The position numbers were made by a program, and so were the translations under genes. The notes under the pieces were generated by a model that was given only the letters and a program-made list of their open reading frames with translations, was not told where the DNA came from and did not search any database. From Oreocharis arfaki (taxonomy: Eukaryota > Chordata > Aves > Passeriformes > Paramythiidae): 64,000 bases of DNA. This document shows, piece after piece, positions 26,951 through 41,927 of this stretch. Where the stretch lies: assembly GCA_013398015.1 (NCBI GenBank), contig VZRR01002170.1, positions 355,895 to 419,894 on the forward strand, given 5' to 3'. The stretch's first letter is position 1. Each line of letters begins with the position of its first letter.

Positions 26951-27032
26951 ATTAAATATATATAATAATATATTTAAAATCATACATATATATATATGTA
27001 TATAAAGCATACATACATATATGTATGATTTT
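26951..27032. repeat. AT-rich tract with 16-bp inverted repeat
   Basis: AAAATCATACATATAT (26976-26991) pairs exactly with ATATATGTATGATTTT (27017-27032). The 25-nt interior also consists largely of TA and ACAT units, so the whole block could extrude as a cruciform. It probably grew from a (TA)n/(TACA)n microsatellite rather than from a transposon. Confidence 0.8.
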
Positions 27033-30000
27033 TAATGTTATGGAGCAAAAATAAGCCAAATAAGTGATGTTACTTCAGAGGAAATGATTATGAGAGAAAA
27101 AAAAAAAAAAAACAATTTTCCAGTTGCTCAATAGCAGATAGCAGCTGCTTTCCCATCATCATTACATACAGAAACACCTGGTATTGAATTGAAGCAACAA
27201 AAGACCAGATATGTTAAACTTTCTATAATTGCTTTGAAATCTTATTTTCTCTCACCTGAAAGCAGCAATTTTGTGCTCACTGTTTGAATTCCTAAATGTG
27301 ATTTATAAACATTTCATATTATTCTAATCTGTCCCTGCAGTGTTGCAGTAATGGCAAGCATACACAGAAATCTTAATGAAGCGCTCACTACAAACTGTAA
27401 ACACAGAGGATGCCAAGGTGTCATGTACAGTGCTGATAGAGGTTAATACCTTCCACAGTCATTAGGTTTGGGTTTGGGGATGTTTGCACAGTAGTCAATT
27501 CAGATAAAATTCAATTGTATGCTAGCAGCCCATGAAAACCTCATGCATCATTGAATCTCTCAGTTACACCTGGGTCTTAATTGGATAAAATTCATCTCTG
27601 GGTACATCCTTAAGTGCTGCTCCCACTACCATGGCTTGCTTGGGGACATAGGATGGTGTATATTCCCATTCACAATTGCTGCAGAGGGAATTATCAACTC
27701 TCTTAAGACATACTAAAAAGGTGTACACCTGAAGTGCTGAAGCAGAAGAAAGCTGAGGGCACATCTGTACTTCAGTGACACCTGATGGCTTCTGTGTAAG
27801 CAAGGCTGGGAGTGGGGCTGTTGTGGTAACAAAGCCCGTCAGCGACAGACACACGGATACACGCACACAGACTTGCAAGGACCACCCTAGAACCAGGTAA
27901 ACCAGGCAACATGTTAACTACAAGATAAAATTATAACTTTTTGAAAGAAAATTCTTATGCTACATATTTTAAATGAAAAAAAAATGTAGAATCAGTGACA
28001 TGTTTTCAGGTCACTTTTAAGGTCACAGTGATGAAAAATGCAAAAAGTACCAAGATGAGGACCTTCTGGAAGCAGTGCCAAATTCCCATGCAGTAGCACT
28101 TTTTATTATTATCAGAGCACCTAGATGTTACGAGTGCACTGTGACAGTTAATATGATATCTAATTATATTTCCTTTCTTTGTGTCATCTGGCATACCAAG
28201 CCCGTAAGATAAATGGCATATGTTCCTCTCTTAGGAAATGCTAAACTAGTCACAGTTTTAGAGTCTTAGAATTGTACCACCAGGTAGAATTACAAAATTA
28301 TATTCACTAATCTGAAAAACAGCACTCAAAATAAGAACACCTGCACTTTTTAGGGGTTTTTTTTCTTATTCTTAATAATATTTTTTAAATAGTAGTTGTC
28401 CATTTTTCAGGCTATTTGTACAGCTTCTGCCTGCAAAATTGCCAGTTGTTCCAAGAAGGACAGATTATAGCTTGTCAAAAAGCCTGAAATTGAGCCAGTG
28501 ACAGTCTGAAACCTATTCCAGATTCTGAAAACATATTGCAACGCCTCTACATTTTTTCTTTGGCAGCTGGTTACTAAACTCATAGCTGCAGTGCAGGTAT
28601 GAAAATGATAGAGATTGAATTAGAAAGATGTTTAAAGGATGCATTCATTCCACAAGACTGGATGCCCAACTGAGGAAGAAGGCTTTTGTTTTATTCTTAG
28701 GACAGTATTGGTTTTATACGCAGACAGATGAGTTTTATATTCATACATATCTCTTCATTCCACTCCTCTCCTTTCCCTTTGTCACCTGCAGGTAGCAATC
28801 ATGCCTCTTTGATAGTTAAAGTAAATGGCTAAAAAGGCTGAATGGGTTTCGGTAAGCCAACTGCATACTGAAACCAGCTGTGCTCTTACAAAAGATAAAA
28901 TCACATCAATGCTGAAAATGGCAATAATGTGCACAGAGAATAAAATTTAGTAAGGAATTAAGTATATATACTATTTGACCTCCTCCAAAGTGACACAATG
29001 TGCGTGAAAGAACTTAAGAAATAAGTGCTTAGGATACTTTCCAAGGATACTTCCAGGACATCGCAGCTTGAATTTGAGCACCTTTTATTTTTGCCCTGCA
29101 CCCTACCCTCAGCCTTGCCATCTAAACACCCAGGGCTCAGTTTAACACAAATGCATGCCTCACATAGCCTTTAACATACACAGAAAATTGGCTCCTGCCC
29201 TGAGCTGAGAGACTTCTGTGTGCATCTTGTTGTTCAGATGTGACTGTAAAAGGTAGAAAGCCATGACTTCATGGACCCTGAATATTAAAAAATGCCGCTG
29301 CTGTTCCACACTTCCCAAATCTGCAGTCCATTCCAGTACGGCTATACTGTTTTCTCCTTCTCTCTCTACAAGCTCCTATTTATAGCACACCTGCTCCATT
29401 TGAGTGCAGTACGAGTCCTTGGCTTAGCATCTTGGAAATACTGTCCTTTCATGATGAGATATACTTTTATACAGCTTTACATGCTATCGCCTTTAACTGT
29501 CTGGCCTCGGACAATCAGTCACAGCGCCAAAATTTCAAACAAGTTTACAGGGTGGCCTCTAAAACATTACGACTGCTCACTTCATTTGCAGCAGTTTCCA
29601 ATAGGCACAGGCCATCCTTCCAAAAGCTAACAGGGGGCACGGGTTTCTTCTGTTTTTCTGATCACAAGACAAGAGGTGAAACTATTACAGCAGGTTAAAG
29701 GGTGGAGAGGATTGAATTCTTTTAGATAGGTTTATAGAGGGGACTGATCAAGTTAATTTAAACAGCTGGCAAAAAGCCTAATGCAGTTTCAGCCATGATG
29801 AATTCTCAGATTATTATGGGACCAGATGGGCTTTGTCCTGTAAGTAATTGTATATTCTCTGGAGTGGACGGGGGGCCATTGAACCATCTGTTTTGTTGTT
29901 GCTCCAAAGAGTGTCTTATTGCTGTCTATGTCTGCTGTTTCCCTACTTGACTCCCCTAGGCCTACTTTACATCAACTTGCTCAGACACAAGATGCCCTCT

Positions 30001-33000
30001 TGTTTTAAGCAAGAAAGAGAATTGTATCTGCCATCCCAGCCTGCCATGCTATGCCAGTAGTTTTCCTGTCTTCACAGTTTGCTGTGTTTCCTTGCTTGTT
30101 TTACCTTCTGGAAATGTATTGGAATGGACAATAGATCTACAAGTCTTTTAGAATTCTGCTGGTACCACTCAATGCTGCCAAGAGCTAAATTTGTAAATAA
30201 TAATGCCTTGCTCTCACAAGACATTTTTCAACAGAAGAATACAAAGCTTTTCACACAGAGGTAAACATCACTACACTTATCGCACAACTGACGAAATTCA
30301 GGGACACAGGAAAACTGTCAAGAATCATAGCCTAAAACCAGGAAATTCAGAGATACTCAGAATAGGATAAAACAACACAGAAGGGATAAGGTATTCACAA
30401 ATCTATACAGACATTCCCTATAATTCATATGTCTGACCTATAAATAGTTTTTATTAATATAAAAAGATACATATCTTTGCCAGAAAGGACAAACTATAAA
30501 ACAAATAACAACAATGTTAAACCATACACTTACTTCATGTGGGATGAGACCTGATGAACTCTCTGGGTTGTGTATAAATGCCCAGAGGATTTGTAACAGT
30601 TGAAATCTATCACCGAAGCGTTTAATCAGTACCAAGTTTTCTAATGCTATCTCTTTCAGTGAAAATGTGAACATTATAGTTCACGGGGTCCCCTCAAATT
30701 CTTTATGGATTTCCTTAAATATATGGAAATAATTGCAAACAGGTCCCAATGCAGAAGAATAACTGCAACCATGACTTTATAAACGACCCTGTATCTGTCA
30801 AAGATTTCCTGAGTAGTATAGGACCAGTTCCAAAGGATCAAATAAAAAAATCAGCCACTGAATTCACCAGTGAGACAGTCCAATTGAGTGAAAGATCTAA
30901 CCAGTATGATCCAGTGAGATTTGTTTATTTTTAGCACATAGTGTTATCCCTGAAGAGGTGTACAAAATATTTCTGAAGCTAGTTGTTCTTCATTTTGAAA
31001 AAACAGTTTTGGACCTTTTGGACCTCCTCAGTTAATCAAAGATGAAGAGCTTTTTCATTATCTGGAGAATTACACCCTTCATTTCTCTCATCATTGTTGA
31101 GATACCCCAGCACAAATCTCTATAGCATTTTCAATAAGCTACATGTTCCTGAAAGACTCAGAAATGCAGAGTCAATTTTTTTTTATTAAAATCCGTGAAA
31201 TTAACTAATTTAAATTCCATATGGGCCACTGATTCAGATAACATAAATAGAGGTGTTTTTTAAATATTTAAATACTTCTGTTGAACATCAGCTCAATTAG
31301 AAACAAGCTCTATGCTAAAGGTATTCTTCTAAAGGATATGAGGCTTGAATTTTTCATGTCTTTTTGAAAATAATTTGAGATTTGTGATTATTTTTCTCAT
31401 TTTTATCATTTAACCCTTTAATAGAAATCTTAGGGAAACACAGCACTATTTTTCAGCTTTTCCTTATGTCTTGGTGTCAGTAGATCACTATGTGTATAAA
31501 TATTCTTGCTTATGTTAGCCTACAATCTATTCCTTTTCCTCAGACAAAATAAAATCGAGCGGCCAGTTGGCTCACACCACTCACCACAATGTCCCCAGAA
31601 CAGCAGAGGCACGTCCGTGACAGCAGATGAGGACCTAAGCTGGGTATCAGAGTTGTGCATAAGTCCCAGGCCATAACTGACACGAGCCTTCTGTTCACTA
31701 TGATTTCATCCATAATCATTTGGCATGTAATTTACAATCCTGTTCATTACCCTGTCTCAACGTATGGGGAGCAGGGGTCATTAGTACATATCTCAAAGGT
31801 TCCAATTTTAAATTAAATCTCAGCATCTTTTAGGGAAACGGCTTTTAATTTTGTGAGTGAAAAATCATGTAATTCCTTTTTCCAAAGTACCCTCCAGAGG
31901 CGTTTCTCACTCACTAACAGTAATCAACTTGTCAGATCTTAAAACTTCACTGGTACCTTATGAAATTCTAAATCGCTGTAAGGTCATCTTTTCATTTTAC
32001 TAACCTTATGAAAAGTTGCACCTCTCTTCTTTCCTCATATATGAATAACATTTATATTGTTAGTGGTTTACACTTTATTCAGGTACAGTGTTCTTCAGCT
32101 TTTCAAATCTTACAGAATAATTTGATACACTAAAAGCATGAGGGAAAAAGCTAAATATGAAAAGGAACCCAAAATTCACACTTATCTTTCTGGTACAATG
32201 CTGGAATACTCTTTATTTTTTGCAGCTGCATTAGACATATTCTAATGTAAATACACTGCAGAAAACTATTCAAACCCCCTTTTTCTTAAAATTATACTCA
32301 TTTTAAGATTAATTTAAGATTGCTAGCCCCCAAGCTGTATCCATCTTACTCAGTTCACTTTTCTTTCCAGCTATTCTCAGGACAACAGAACTGACTTCAA
32401 GATTGCCACCTTCCTGAATATATGCAACAGACAGTAGATTGTCATGGACTGAAAAACTGATTTTACACAAGCATGGGAAATAGGTCCAAGTCCCATTGCG
32501 AATTGGGTTTATTGATGCATGGCAAAAAATTCTTCAAAGATATGATTGCTATGAGACATGATAAGAAATAAGTCTTCAGCTAGTATGTGACAGTCAGGTA
32601 AAACTCAATAAACCAGAGGATGACACTTCCTTTGTGGCAGGTGGGCCAAGGCAATAAGAAAGGAAGACCAAACAGCACAGTTGTCAACAGCCTGGTGCAT
32701 CCCTTAACATTGACCAGAAGAGGAATGAACATGCACCTCAATGCATGGCACTCATCCAGCCACTGACCAGTGAGACACAAGGTCTGAGACGACCCAAATT
32801 TCCCATGGCCCCAGAGACAGGTCTGGGAGTAAAGGGGAGGTGTGGGTGTTCTCAGCTGCAGGCAGAGCAGGCTGTGGTACCAGCAGCGTGGCCCTCACAG
32901 AGGCCATCAGACCCGGTATTATCACGCACATTTTTACCTCATGCAACATTCTCAGGAAAAGGAGAACCACAGACAAACTGCTCGCGCATTTCTCAGCCAC

Positions 33001-33360
33001 AGTACAAGAATGTCTCCCAAGAAAGGACACAAAAACAGTCCTAGCCCAGGAGCAGTGACACATCTTGTTTACATCTAAGGCAGACGCTACCTCAGGACAC
33101 ACTGACATAGCAGGCAGCATTGCTTCACATTATCTGCTGTAGCCATGTCAGTTTGAACACAGCACTAGACTCAAGCCAACAGCATCCCAAAAAACAGGAG
33201 AGAAGTTACACCATCTTGTTCCTGAAGGCTGAACACTGTGGTCCTGGTTTCTGGCAGTAATGCTTCACATATTCCTCAAGTTTGATGCTACAAGATGCAG
33301 GAGAAATGCAGGTGAAACCTACGCACGGGAACAGAAGTAATCCCTGAAGACAATCAGAGT
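27033..33360. other. Non-coding DNA
   Basis: No gene is supported. A run of 16 A lies at 27097-27112. A minus-strand frame of 104 codons at 27564-27878 and a cluster of opposed frames at 32745-33120 (GC-richer patch) show no recognisable domain. Confidence 0.5.
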
Positions 33361-33478
33361 CAAGTTGGACAGGGCACCTAGTGACCTGATCTAGTTAAAA
33401 ATGTCCCTGCTCATTGCAGGATGGTTAGACTTGGTGGCCTTTAAAGGTCCTTTCCAACCCAAACTATTCTATGATTCC
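33361..33478 (+). repeat. CR1 LINE 3' end, plus strand
   Basis: The well-known avian CR1 3' UTR is recognisable here. It runs from GTTGGACAGGGCACC through GTGACCTGATCTAGTT, ATGTCCCTGCTCATTGCAGG and GGTGGCCTTTAAAGGTCC to TTCCAACCCAAACTATTC and the terminal TTCTATGATTCC. Only about 118 bp remain, so it is a heavily 5'-truncated insertion, which is typical for CR1. It carries no ORF2 sequence. The tail is well preserved, so it is younger than the copy near 2.4 kb. Confidence 0.93.
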
Positions 33479-36400
33479 CAGAATGTTTACAACAAATCCT
33501 GTCACATATCCACACAGGCAACTCTGTAAGGAGGCAATGGATACATAGAGAGATCCCTCAATCATCATAGATACAGGATGTGATATCTGGGGAAACTAAA
33601 ACTCTTTTGCTTGCATCTCCAGCATAACATACTCTGTGACTGACAAGAAACCAAAAACTTCAGAGTTCTCAGCCTATGCATCTACACGACACAAATGCTC
33701 GTGTAGACTGTTTTCTTAAAAGGTGAGTAATCCTTTACCAAGGTTTTGCAGAGGTATCACAGTATTTATTTTTACCTGTCAAGTTAGGAACAGAAAAAAA
33801 AATACTTACATTCTGAAAACTGAAGACTGTTTGAACTGTATTTGCCATGTACGAATACTAACTACAGGGGTTTTTTCTGAATTACTATTACTTTTAGGAA
33901 ATAGAAATAATATACGTGTTTCTGTGTATGTGTACACAGAATCAGAAAAGAAAACGGGAATAAAAGAAAGCATACTTACAATGATAGTGATGAATTGCAT
34001 ACAGAAGGCGTTAAAAATGGTAGATCATGAAGAGAGTATGAGATATGCATAGTTAATAAACTTCCTAAGTATTTTCCAAGTGTGGGAACTGTTCTGACAG
34101 CTATCTAGTTTCATTTCCTATCTGTTTAATGCCAGATTACAACACACATTTTATTTTCCTCTCATCATAACTTATAATGCCCATTAATTTTTTGCCATCT
34201 CTAATTCAAACAGACATCAGTAGACATCTTAGCTGTCTTAAGAAATAAACTGCTGGTCAGTCTGGAGAGAACTATTAATAATCTGCTTGTCATACACCCA
34301 CACTCACAAAGAACTTTCTTTGTTAATTTGATGCCACTAAAGATAGTGCCAATATGTATTTCTTCATCAGTTAAACAACCATCCAAAAATTATAGTCTAG
34401 GAAAACAGAAGAAAAATCAGTGGTAAAAAAGCTAACCAGGATTTCAATACTAACTAAAATGGCTCAAGGGCTACACAATATAATATGCAGACTTTCAAAA
34501 CATAAATAAACAAGAATAGTTTCATTTGGAAAAGAGTTATTTACTTTAAAAATCGTCTCTTTTATACAATAATACAACACACAGGAGATAAAAGGGAACG
34601 AAAATATTTGGGGGTCATTTTATTTTACAATAAAAATAATTTTCAGTATACGAGTCATTTGACTGAATTCTGGGTTTGTGCATGTTTGATTGTTTCTGTT
34701 CTGGGCTTTTGATTTCATTAAAACTAGTGGCAGATGGAATATTTTCTCTGAATCTCTCTACCAATTTTTTGTAGTTATGTAATAACATTTTCCCAATTTA
34801 AAAAATGCTTTACCTTTTCTGGTTTCAAAACATCCACATGAAAAACACAGAACTCACTACAGAGAAGCAACAAAAATTCCAAGATAAACTAAAGGCTGGC
34901 AAAGAAAGAAATACAGAAAGCTGTATTTAGACTTACATACAGACAAGAAAAATTTCTCCCAGTTCCTCTTACTTAGAAGTTTTAGTAGTTACTTGAAGTA
35001 AAAGTAATTTGAGTGCTATCTAAAAGTATGATTTTTAAGTCTGTTTAAGAAAAATTTCAATTACTTGAGATTTATTTCAATCCTGTATTGCTGTTTACTG
35101 TGTATCTTATTAGTAATCAGATTTCAGTAATTCAGAGAACAAGCTACTGAGGATATGGGTATATTTTCCATTTCTTGGTGTTGGCAAATAAAAGGTTGTT
35201 GCTGGAAGACACTCTGAGCAGTTACAGGTAGGGCTCAACACACAACTGACAGCATGAAATCCCATGGTCTATATCAGGCAGAGTCCAGTTACGCTACTTG
35301 GCTATCTCTTCTTGCCTTAAACCTAACTCCATGAAGCATTTCTGTCACCTCCAACACCTCCCTTCACATCTGATTTTGTGTGTAAAAGACAATGAAATAA
35401 CTCAGAATCAGGTGTTATTCACAAAGGGGATACACTGGTTTTTAAAGGATGGCAGCCATCAGAGCATTACTTGCCTGTGCAGCTGCCTTGAGAAACATCT
35501 GAAGCAAACATTCTTCTTGAGTTCTGAAGAATCTAACTTCTAAATATGAATGACACAATGTCAAGAAATATTTAATGAAAAGTTGCAACTCTAAATATAA
35601 TTTATCTTCTTTTTAATTGATGAAAATATTTTTATCTGCATGCTAACACCTATTTAGTCTGCCACATGGCCTCTAGCTATCTTGACTTACATTAGCACTC
35701 TTTACTTTCCAACATATATTCCAGACCTCATCCATTCAAAACCTTGAAGAGATCTGAACTTCTACTAGTATCTTGTAGTTCCTAAACTGAAGGAGTTTGA
35801 CAACAAAACATAAGTGCTGAAAAGCTTTTTAATTTGGAGTGTGGCTCAGAGACATTATTTTCCTGAAGCAACCATCTCTCCTGACTTTGGTCGTCAAGAA
35901 GCTGGATAACTACGGCAAAATCTGTCACTCTCACTGCACAGTCAGTGGAGAGAATGAGGTATCTCCAGAGGACAATCAGCCCCTCTGTTGGTGATGGTGA
36001 ATCTCTCAGGTGCTCGGGTGCAACCTGTGGCCACTGCTCCAGCTTGCATATAATGTAACTTTCAGGCATCTTGACTGGGACAGACAAAACCTCTCTAAAT
36101 ATGTAATCCTTCAAACCATATCATTTGAAGAAGCTGGTAACTAAAATGTTTCTGGATTACTTAACAAGTGACAAGGCTGTTTTGAAGGGCTTGCTTTCAC
36201 CAGTGAATCATCACTGTACTTCATCTTATTCCCTAACACACTTTTCTTGTGACAAAGTCTCAACGTGATCTGATGTGTTAACATAGGGATTTCTAATTAG
36301 AGATTTCATCTCATCCTCGACTTCCAAGATGTCTTGCTGCTGCTGATACTGTTGTTTTTAACCCAATGTAAAGAGCTCATTTCAGTACCTTTATTGCAAG

Positions 36401-39400
36401 ATCTGTCACTTACATGCTACACAGCCTTGGATAAAGAGAGAACTCCACAGTGACTCAGTTTCACCAGTCATAACACAGGGATTAGAATAATAATCCCACT
36501 TTGAAGAGCACAGATGAAAAGCATTTTTATAGGAGCAAACTGTCATGTTGTCACTAATGAAAATAATACTACCCTCTTCAGAATACAAGCAAGATATCCA
36601 TCAGTTTCCTTGTTCTTATCTTTTAACAAAAATGTCATTTACTAAAAGAACATGCAGAAAAAAACAAAGATTAGACTATATAAGAGATTATTTATTTTTC
36701 TTAGACATAAACTTTTGTATAGCCCACACACAATACAGAAAAAACAGTATGCTGACTTCAGCTTTAGAAAAGCTATAAATCCCAATCCTACAATATGAAA
36801 TTCAATAAACCATACAAACCTCATTACCTTTGTTGTTTTCTTCCTTAAATAATCTTAACAGCTCTCAGTTGGTATTTTATGGCCTCTATAATTTTTTTAA
36901 TCCACTTTAAGTATCAGTTATATTCATTTTTAATCCATAGAAAACAAAATGCTTACTGCTATTTTGACTTAAATTATGATTACCATGTTATTCAGAACAA
37001 TCTGTGATTTTCTTGAACAATACTGAAGAGTGTCAGCTCCATACCAGCGTTCTTCATCCTTCAAGAGCGATACAATGATGGCACCAAAGTTTCCCGGTAT
37101 TTTTCCTGAAATTGCTCACAGCAACCTGCTCACTATTCGACCCATCTGAACCTGGGCCACACTGCTTTGGGCAGGCAGGTGGGGAGTGGTAAATGCCTGT
37201 GAAGTTTAGGCTACGTATCCAAATTTTTCCATGTTTCTCTCAAGATTACAGACTTACTTTTTTTCCCCATTCTTCATTTGGAAAGCAAGCATGGCTGTGA
37301 AGCATATCACTACCCCAGTATAGCTCAAAGTCTGGCTGAAGGATTATCTCAATCCCAAAATGCTAACATGTCGTATCTTTAAGCACCTGAGAGTAAAACT
37401 GTCCACACAGAGGTGAGCAGCATAAGGTAGTTATTGTGCTGGGCAGAGGCAGTCCTCACAGAAATCCTATTGCTCCCCCAAAAGCATTGTAGGACTGTCT
37501 TTGTGTTCTTACATAGCACCCACCCCCCCCCAAGCCCCTTCCTTCTCTTGAAATCAGTAACACTGCAGTTTGACTTCTTTTGGCAGGGTGACAAACACAG
37601 ACATTACACAATGACTGTGATACAGCTTCTACATGAGCAAAATGCCTCAACAACCTTGGCAATTTGGGGAATTTTCAGCAAACCAGCACTTCCCCCACCC
37701 CCCCCAAAAAAAAAAAATCTTCTTCAAGTGAGACAATATCTACCAGGCTGACAAATTCCAGCTAATAATTTGATTAGCTATCTTAAGTGGTCTTTCATTC
37801 TGATATAAAAAACAAAAGCTCCTCAGTGATTTGGAGCAGTGTCACAGTATCCTTGTTTCTGCAGCAAAACTGCACACAGTTCTGCTTGAAAGAATTATCA
37901 AAAAATCAATAACTTAGTGTGGAACATTTTTTTCCCAGAAAGCAAAAGTATTTTAGAGTGCTTTCTGGTTTGTCATAGTAGATGAATTAGACATAGTGCT
38001 TCCCTTTTCCTCCAATCTGTACCCTTTAAAATATTTATCTGAACAATATTCATCAAGATGCATCTATTTTAATTTTATTGCTTGCCACTGCAGAAGCATA
38101 AATAATTTAAATCACTAAAAAAACCTGCATATATTCATAGGAGTAGTAAATAGTAATAATAGTAAACAAGCTGCCAAATCATTGACTTTGAAGTATTTGT
38201 TGGTTTAAGGAACTTTTAACTTTACATGGACATTAGATACAACCCATTTTCTATTTACCTCTCTATTATAGATCCCTTTGAGGTGACTGTAGCTGTCTTT
38301 TATTGATCTTCACCATGTCTAATCACGGGCACAATTCCATAACTGTGAGCTGGTCTAAAGGCTGTGGAAGATGTTTGCTCCCAAAAGAGCAATCAGTCCA
38401 TGACAGGGTCTTCCCACTGAGCTGAAAACCTTGCATCCTGACTAACGATCATACTCACTGCTGAAGAACATAAGCCATGATCTCATAATTGGGCTCTAAA
38501 TTAAACACTGGTTGGGCTCAACCCGACCCTGAAAAGCACTCCTGCCATTATTCATGGAAACAGGCTTAATCAAATGGGTATGGATTTGCAGGACTGGTCT
38601 TCTGTCTTTGACCTGGGATAAGCCACTCTGAGGAGGGGCTGTGGGAAGAGTGACTAGAAACAAGATTTCAACTCAGGTATGATCCAGCCACAGGGAGCTG
38701 GATCTCGAAGCCCTGCTGTATCTGGGTGGAGGAGCCTAAGAATCTCAGAGGGAAGCCATGGGATCCCACCCGCAAGCTTAGTGACACCTAAGTAATCTGA
38801 AGAGGGGGGTGAGGTGCACCCCAAGCCTCTCTGTCCTACACACCTACTACATTCGGACTTGCAGATCACAACCTGCCCTGTCTCCAAATCAGGTGCTTAA
38901 CTGTATCATAAAGAGAGCCAGAAAACAAATGCATGATGAAGCAGAGAAGGAAATCTAAAGAAGAGAATCCAGCAATTCACAACTCTTATTTCCACTGTAT
39001 AATGCATGAGACAGAGCTTATGAGGAATGTGGAATCCAGGCTTCAGCCAGAAAAAAAATGCAAATCAACAGTGACATATAGCAGAACAAACTTATTTAAT
39101 TGATAAGAAACTCATAAAATATAGTGGCTCTTCAAGGCTTCTGACCTGCCTGATTGCCCCATCTTTAATATTTTGGCTGAATCATTTAATAAAAAATGGA
39201 TGTTATTCATTAACTGAGGGGCACAGTTGAGTCAAGCCTGCTATTCATCATGATTTTTATCATACTGCTCTATTATGGCTAGCACAAAGATTTCTCTTGC
39301 AGAATTATTGCTGAGATAAGTTTAAATAGTGTTGGCAGTGGGAAGATATACAGGGGAAAAAAACCTTCCTAACTCAGTAAAAAAACAAGGTTAGTTTTGA

Positions 39401-41927
39401 CAGATTTGTATTCAAAACTTTAACCAAATCCCTTAGACAATTACTGCGATATTACTCTGAAATATTTTACTGATACTAGTACAGAATTTACACGTTACTA
39501 TTGCCTGTTGCCTTATTTTTCCTCCTTTTCTTATTTTTCTAGAATTACAAATACTGTCCTTTCTTCCAATTGCTGTGTTTATTTAATTCTCTGTTTATTT
39601 CCACACCATAGCTCAGTCAATTAAAATCTCTGGCTTTGCAAGATTGCTACCCAACCCCACGTTTTCAATGCCCTCAAGATTTCTGATGCTTAGCTCTGAC
39701 TTTATTCATTGCAGTATGCAATGCACAATGCAAACTGCTTATTTTTGCCATTCACTGTTAAAATATGTTGCAGTCTCCACCAGAGTCGAAATTTGCTCTA
39801 AAGTTAGGTTAGCTGATACCTGGAGGAGCTCTCCAGCATAAACTAATCCTCTGTGGTAGTTCCGAGCCTACATTTACACCTTGCACCCAAACCAGCTCTA
39901 AACAAGCCTAGACCGATACCTGAAGCAGTGTCATCACACTTTGGATACCTGCATTATATCTCGGTGTGTTTCCATATTCCTCCCCAGTGACCTCAGCAGA
40001 GTCTGTCTCAACCCCTTCAGGAACACGATCAGCAGGAGGAAGGGACAACCAACAGGAGGAAGGCTGGGTGCACTGCAGTAACCACCTGACATCTTGGCTC
40101 TTGCTGGGAGCAGTAACAGCAGCCTTCAGACTCTTCAGACTCATGACAGCAAATTAAGTGGTACTGGCAGTTCAAGAGCCTCTCTACAGTGAGGCAACTG
40201 AAGAGATGCAAGACCTGTCTACCCGCTGTTTCTGCAGTTTTTTTAATTGGAAGAGATTTTTTCCCCTCTTTTAATTATAATGGTGGAATTATATCAAATA
40301 ATGACCATAGAGAGCAAAAGAGTAATACAGAAGAAAAATGTCTGAGACTGTTTAGTAAACCAAACAGCCCAGAAGCCACCACAACATATGATTCCTGGTT
40401 AGAAACCAAACCCACCACCTTGAAGGTAGCAAACCTTATGGGCAGCAACACCCTGATGTCTTTGCCAGGTCTTCGCGTTCCTTATATTCTTCATACACAT
40501 GGATGAATTGCAATATAAGTGGTTTTTTACAGTCAATATTCAGAGCAGTGCCATTTGTCCTGCACTAATTATTTGCTCTGTATACATCTTTAAAAACACC
40601 ACTGCACGTTAACTTTCCATTGGCTAAGTTGTTTCAAAGCAGTAACTCAAGAGATTAAGACAGAGAATAGAATAATCCCGAAAGTTGAATAATAAATGAT
40701 CCTTTGTTTCCACAGAAAAAGATTTCAGAAACAAGTACCCATTGAAAAAACATAATGTATATAAAAGAAAAGCAGACTATTTGATGGTTAGAGAACTACA
40801 TCAGACTCCTATTTTTGCAGTTAATTAGTAACAGGCTTTGGGTTTTCTGAAGAAATATGAGGAATAGCAGTCACTCTGTGGAAGTCACCTGTGTAATTAT
40901 TTCTGGCATCTATTACATTTTCCATTACAACTTTCATATTCCCTCAAACCATTTTTCTATGCTAAGGGCATCTTTCCTTTTCTAACTGGCTGCAATTTCA
41001 CAGCAGGATGCATTTAGCAGATGAGACTAATTTTATACTCTCTAAATTGTCGTATTTATTTGGAGCACCATGAAGTGACCACTAGATACCTGGAACCTCA
41101 TTCTCAATTACAATGTGTCCTACATGGATTTAAAAATCTATTCCAGTAAAGCTGGCAGCTAAATGACACCCCCAATTAACTGATATGTTTCAAATTGTAT
41201 AAGATACATGAAGGAAATAGGTCCAAATTTGAGGCACACATTGGAGGATGCTAATCATTTCATTATGAATAGAAATTATTGTAATAAAATATATCATGGG
41301 TTTTGTGATCAAAGCCACGGCGTAAATTATAGTGCAAATTAGTTCCCTAGCTCACTGTCACTCACAGCAAGCAGATTTTTTGAACTGTTGATGACATTGG
41401 AGAGCCGTGAGTCATTTACTTCACTGCTTGAATGCACATTGTTTAGACTGTTTAATACTTTTACGGGATTTCAGTTTTGTTGATTTGGGGTCTTATGTCC
41501 ATCACCTCTTGCAGAAGTACAGTTCTTTTCTTTCAGACAAGATTCCCTACTCACTTTCCATGCATTCACACTTGTACGTCATCTCACTGTGGATGTCCTT
41601 GTGAAATCAAGTTAATTCAGTGGGAGATATTTACATTACCATGAAAGGTTGAAATGTTTCTTGTAGTGAAAAGAAGTTGCCTGGCAAAAACTCTGGAGTT
41701 CTATGTTCATCTAATTGCCATTGAGTATGAAGAAGTGATACCTAAGGCAGAACCAACAGAAAACATTCTCTGTAAAATTGAAGGCCATGACATAAAAAAA
41801 TGCTTTTCACTTCTTTATGCCACTGACCATGTCCAAACTTGCGGTATTTCTCCTGCCCTGCACAACCTGTGCAAAGAAAGAGGAAATGTAAACTTGAGTT
41901 ATCAGGACAACAAGTCTGATGACGGTT
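33479..41927. other. Non-coding AT-rich DNA
   Basis: No gene or named repeat was recognised. C/A homopolymer tracts occur at about 37519-37531 and 37691-37717, and account for the proline- and glycine-rich frames around 37379-37751. Other frames of 60-110 codons have no family resemblance. Confidence 0.5.

Noticed and set aside
32585..33505. TGTGACAG at 32585 and CTGTCACA near 33498 as LTR ends
   Set aside because: Flanks show no target duplication and the interval contains an independent CR1 tail; probably coincidence.
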